Below, piece after piece: positions 62,458 to 64,000 of a stretch of DNA of 64,000 bases; the stretch's first letter is position 1, and every line of letters starts with the position of its first letter. The translations under genes were made by a program, and so were the position numbers. Below the pieces are notes generated by a model. It worked only from the letters and a program-made list of their open reading frames with translations. It was not told the DNA's origin and made no database searches. The stretch is from Pseudanabaena sp. UWO311. GTDB taxonomy: Bacteria; Cyanobacteriota; Cyanobacteriia; Pseudanabaenales; Pseudanabaenaceae. The stretch covers positions 1 to 64,000 of the forward strand of contig NZ_SJEE01000011.1 of assembly GCF_006937785.1 (NCBI RefSeq). The letters are read 5' to 3'.

Positions 62458-64000
62458 TTAGCCAGTCTCTATCAGTTTATTGAGATAGTTTAAAATATTG
62501 CGAAGTTGGAAACCTTTTGCCAATTCTATGATTTTTCCAGTAAATGTTTTTAGTCCATCATCAGACCTTTCTAAATCTTTTAAAAGCTTTTGGAGAGAAT
62601 CTAAATCGCCTGCTTGTATCAGTTCTATTAACTTTAAAATGATTTGTCGAGAAGGTAGCAAAATGTTGTTGGCGATCGCTTGATCTGCTAAAGATGATTG
62701 AGAAGAAGCTTCGGAATCGGCAAAATAGCAGTACTCCCACTCTAAGTTCAAATTTGCTTGAATTATGTCCATTAATGGCTGCATGGTGATGGGTTTCACT
62801 AGAATATCAGCGCAACCAGCTTCTATACATTTCTGGCGATCGCTTTCAATGATATCTTCCAATATCATAATTATAACAACGTTCTTCAGCTTAGAATTCT
62901 GACGGATTTTACGCAGAATATTCCAATTATCATCATCTAAATTTTTTAATCCGAGTAAAAGCAAATCAGGAATATACGCGGATGTTTTATCAAAACTATC
63001 AAGTCCACCTTCAGCTTCGATGATGTCAAAATCTAAAGGTGTAAGCATATCTATCAATACATTACGGTCTAATTGTTCTGAATCCGCTACGACGATTTTA
63101 AGCTTTTCGCCTTTATAACCAATGATTTCAAGATTCAGTTGGATCTGCTCAGTCGTTTTTGTATTTATGTAAGTAGGCAAATCAATTTCGATCCAGAAAG
63201 TACTACCTTGCCCTACGGTACTTGCTACATTTAGCTCCCCTCCCATCAACTCGATTAGGCGCTTGCTAATCGGTAAACCCAAGCCAGTTCCTGATTGCAT
63301 TTTGATGGGATCACCAACTTGTTCAAAGGATTGGAATATTTTGGGCAAATCCTCTGGCGCGATCCCCACACCACTATCGATGACATCAAAACGAATTTTG
63401 CCATCAACTAGACTCTGCACTGTCAGAGTTACAGTCCCCTTGTCTGTAAACTTGATGGCATTACCTACAAGATTAAACAACACTTGGCGCAAACGCTTAG
63501 CATCACCATAAACAAGCTTAGGAATTTGTCCAATTATCTTATAAATAACTTCAATACCTTGACTGCTTGCCTGAACCTGAAATATGTCGATTAGACTATT
63601 GAGAAGTTCATCTAAGTGGAACATATCACGATCAATCTCTAATCTACCTGCCTCAATTTTGGATAGATCGAGAATGTCATTAATTAATGTAAGTAAATGC
63701 TGACCACTTCGCAGGATAACATTTAGCCCATCTTGATGTTTAACGGGGTCATCGCTCAGTTTTAGAAGTTGAGCATAGCCTAGAATTCCATTAAGAGGGG
63801 TTCTCAGTTCATGACTCATATTAGTCAAAAACTGACTTTTTGCTTTATTTGCGCTATCAGCAGCTTCTTTAGCAATTTCGAGTTCAATAGTGCGCTCTTG
63901 GACTCGCTTTTCTAAATTCTGATTAAATTGATAGAGCTTTTTGTTTAAGATAGCCATCTTTTGACGGCCTTCGGCAAGATTTACGATACTGCTGTATGCT
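62458..64000 (-). CDS. hybrid histidine kinase (HisKA-HATPase-REC), 5' end beyond the window
   Basis: [42 protein letters not shown], degenerate REC; the frame stays open upstream ([14 protein letters not shown]) to the window edge. Confidence 0.9.
   Translation of the reverse strand, partial: AYSSIVNLAEGRQKMAILNKKLYQFNQNLEKRVQERTIELEIAKEAADSANKAKSQFLTNMSHELRTPLNGILGYAQLLKLSDDPVKHQDGLNVILRSGQHLLTLINDILDLSKIEAGRLEIDRDMFHLDELLNSLIDIFQVQASSQGIEVIYKIIGQIPKLVYGDAKRLRQVLFNLVGNAIKFTDKGTVTLTVQSLVDGKIRFDVIDSGVGIAPEDLPKIFQSFEQVGDPIKMQSGTGLGLPISKRLIELMGGELNVASTVGQGSTFWIEIDLPTYINTKTTEQIQLNLEIIGYKGEKLKIVVADSEQLDRNVLIDMLTPLDFDIIEAEGGLDSFDKTSAYIPDLLLLGLKNLDDDNWNILRKIRQNSKLKNVVIIMILEDIIESDRQKCIEAGCADILVKPITMQPLMDIIQANLNLEWEYCYFADSEASSQSSLADQAIANNILLPSRQIILKLIELIQAGDLDSLQKLLKDLERSDDGLKTFTGKIIELAKGFQLRNILNYLNKLIETG

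Overview
This 64 kb window is cyanobacterial. Evidence: many HIP1-type GCGATCGC sites, psaD, apcE, two HLIPs, gap2 and a cyanobacterial minCDE locus. The gene style resembles Pseudanabaenales, but that is an impression and was not tested. Core content: leuS, apcE, gap2, a CHASE2 adenylate cyclase, trpC, yqgF/ruvX, psaD, alaS, minC-minD-minE, clpC, rimI, tsaC, sigA, the rpmH-rnpA-PH-yidC-jag-DUF177 cluster, rpsF and a DEAD-box helicase, plus many two-component proteins. Two accessory islands stand out. (i) 9992-12637 holds a toxin-antitoxin (TA) pair next to an AAA ATPase + HNH pair resembling Septu PtuA/PtuB. (ii) 53761-58150 holds a NACHT STAND NTPase with a C-terminal GUN4 (tetrapyrrole-binding type) domain and two TA modules, punctuated by four copies of a promoter-like direct repeat; three of the copies carry the first codons of the NACHT gene. 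Other notable items: a hybrid kinase with a cyanobacteriochrome-like GAF, a MinE with a long C-terminal extension, a REP-type palindrome inserted in frame in leuS, and a PAS-pentapeptide protein with no kinase. The window also has many long, nearly perfect palindromes at gene ends, several of whose arms contain the last codons and stop of the CDS, and at least two families of small non-coding palindromic elements. No rRNA, tRNA, CRISPR array or transposase was recognised.
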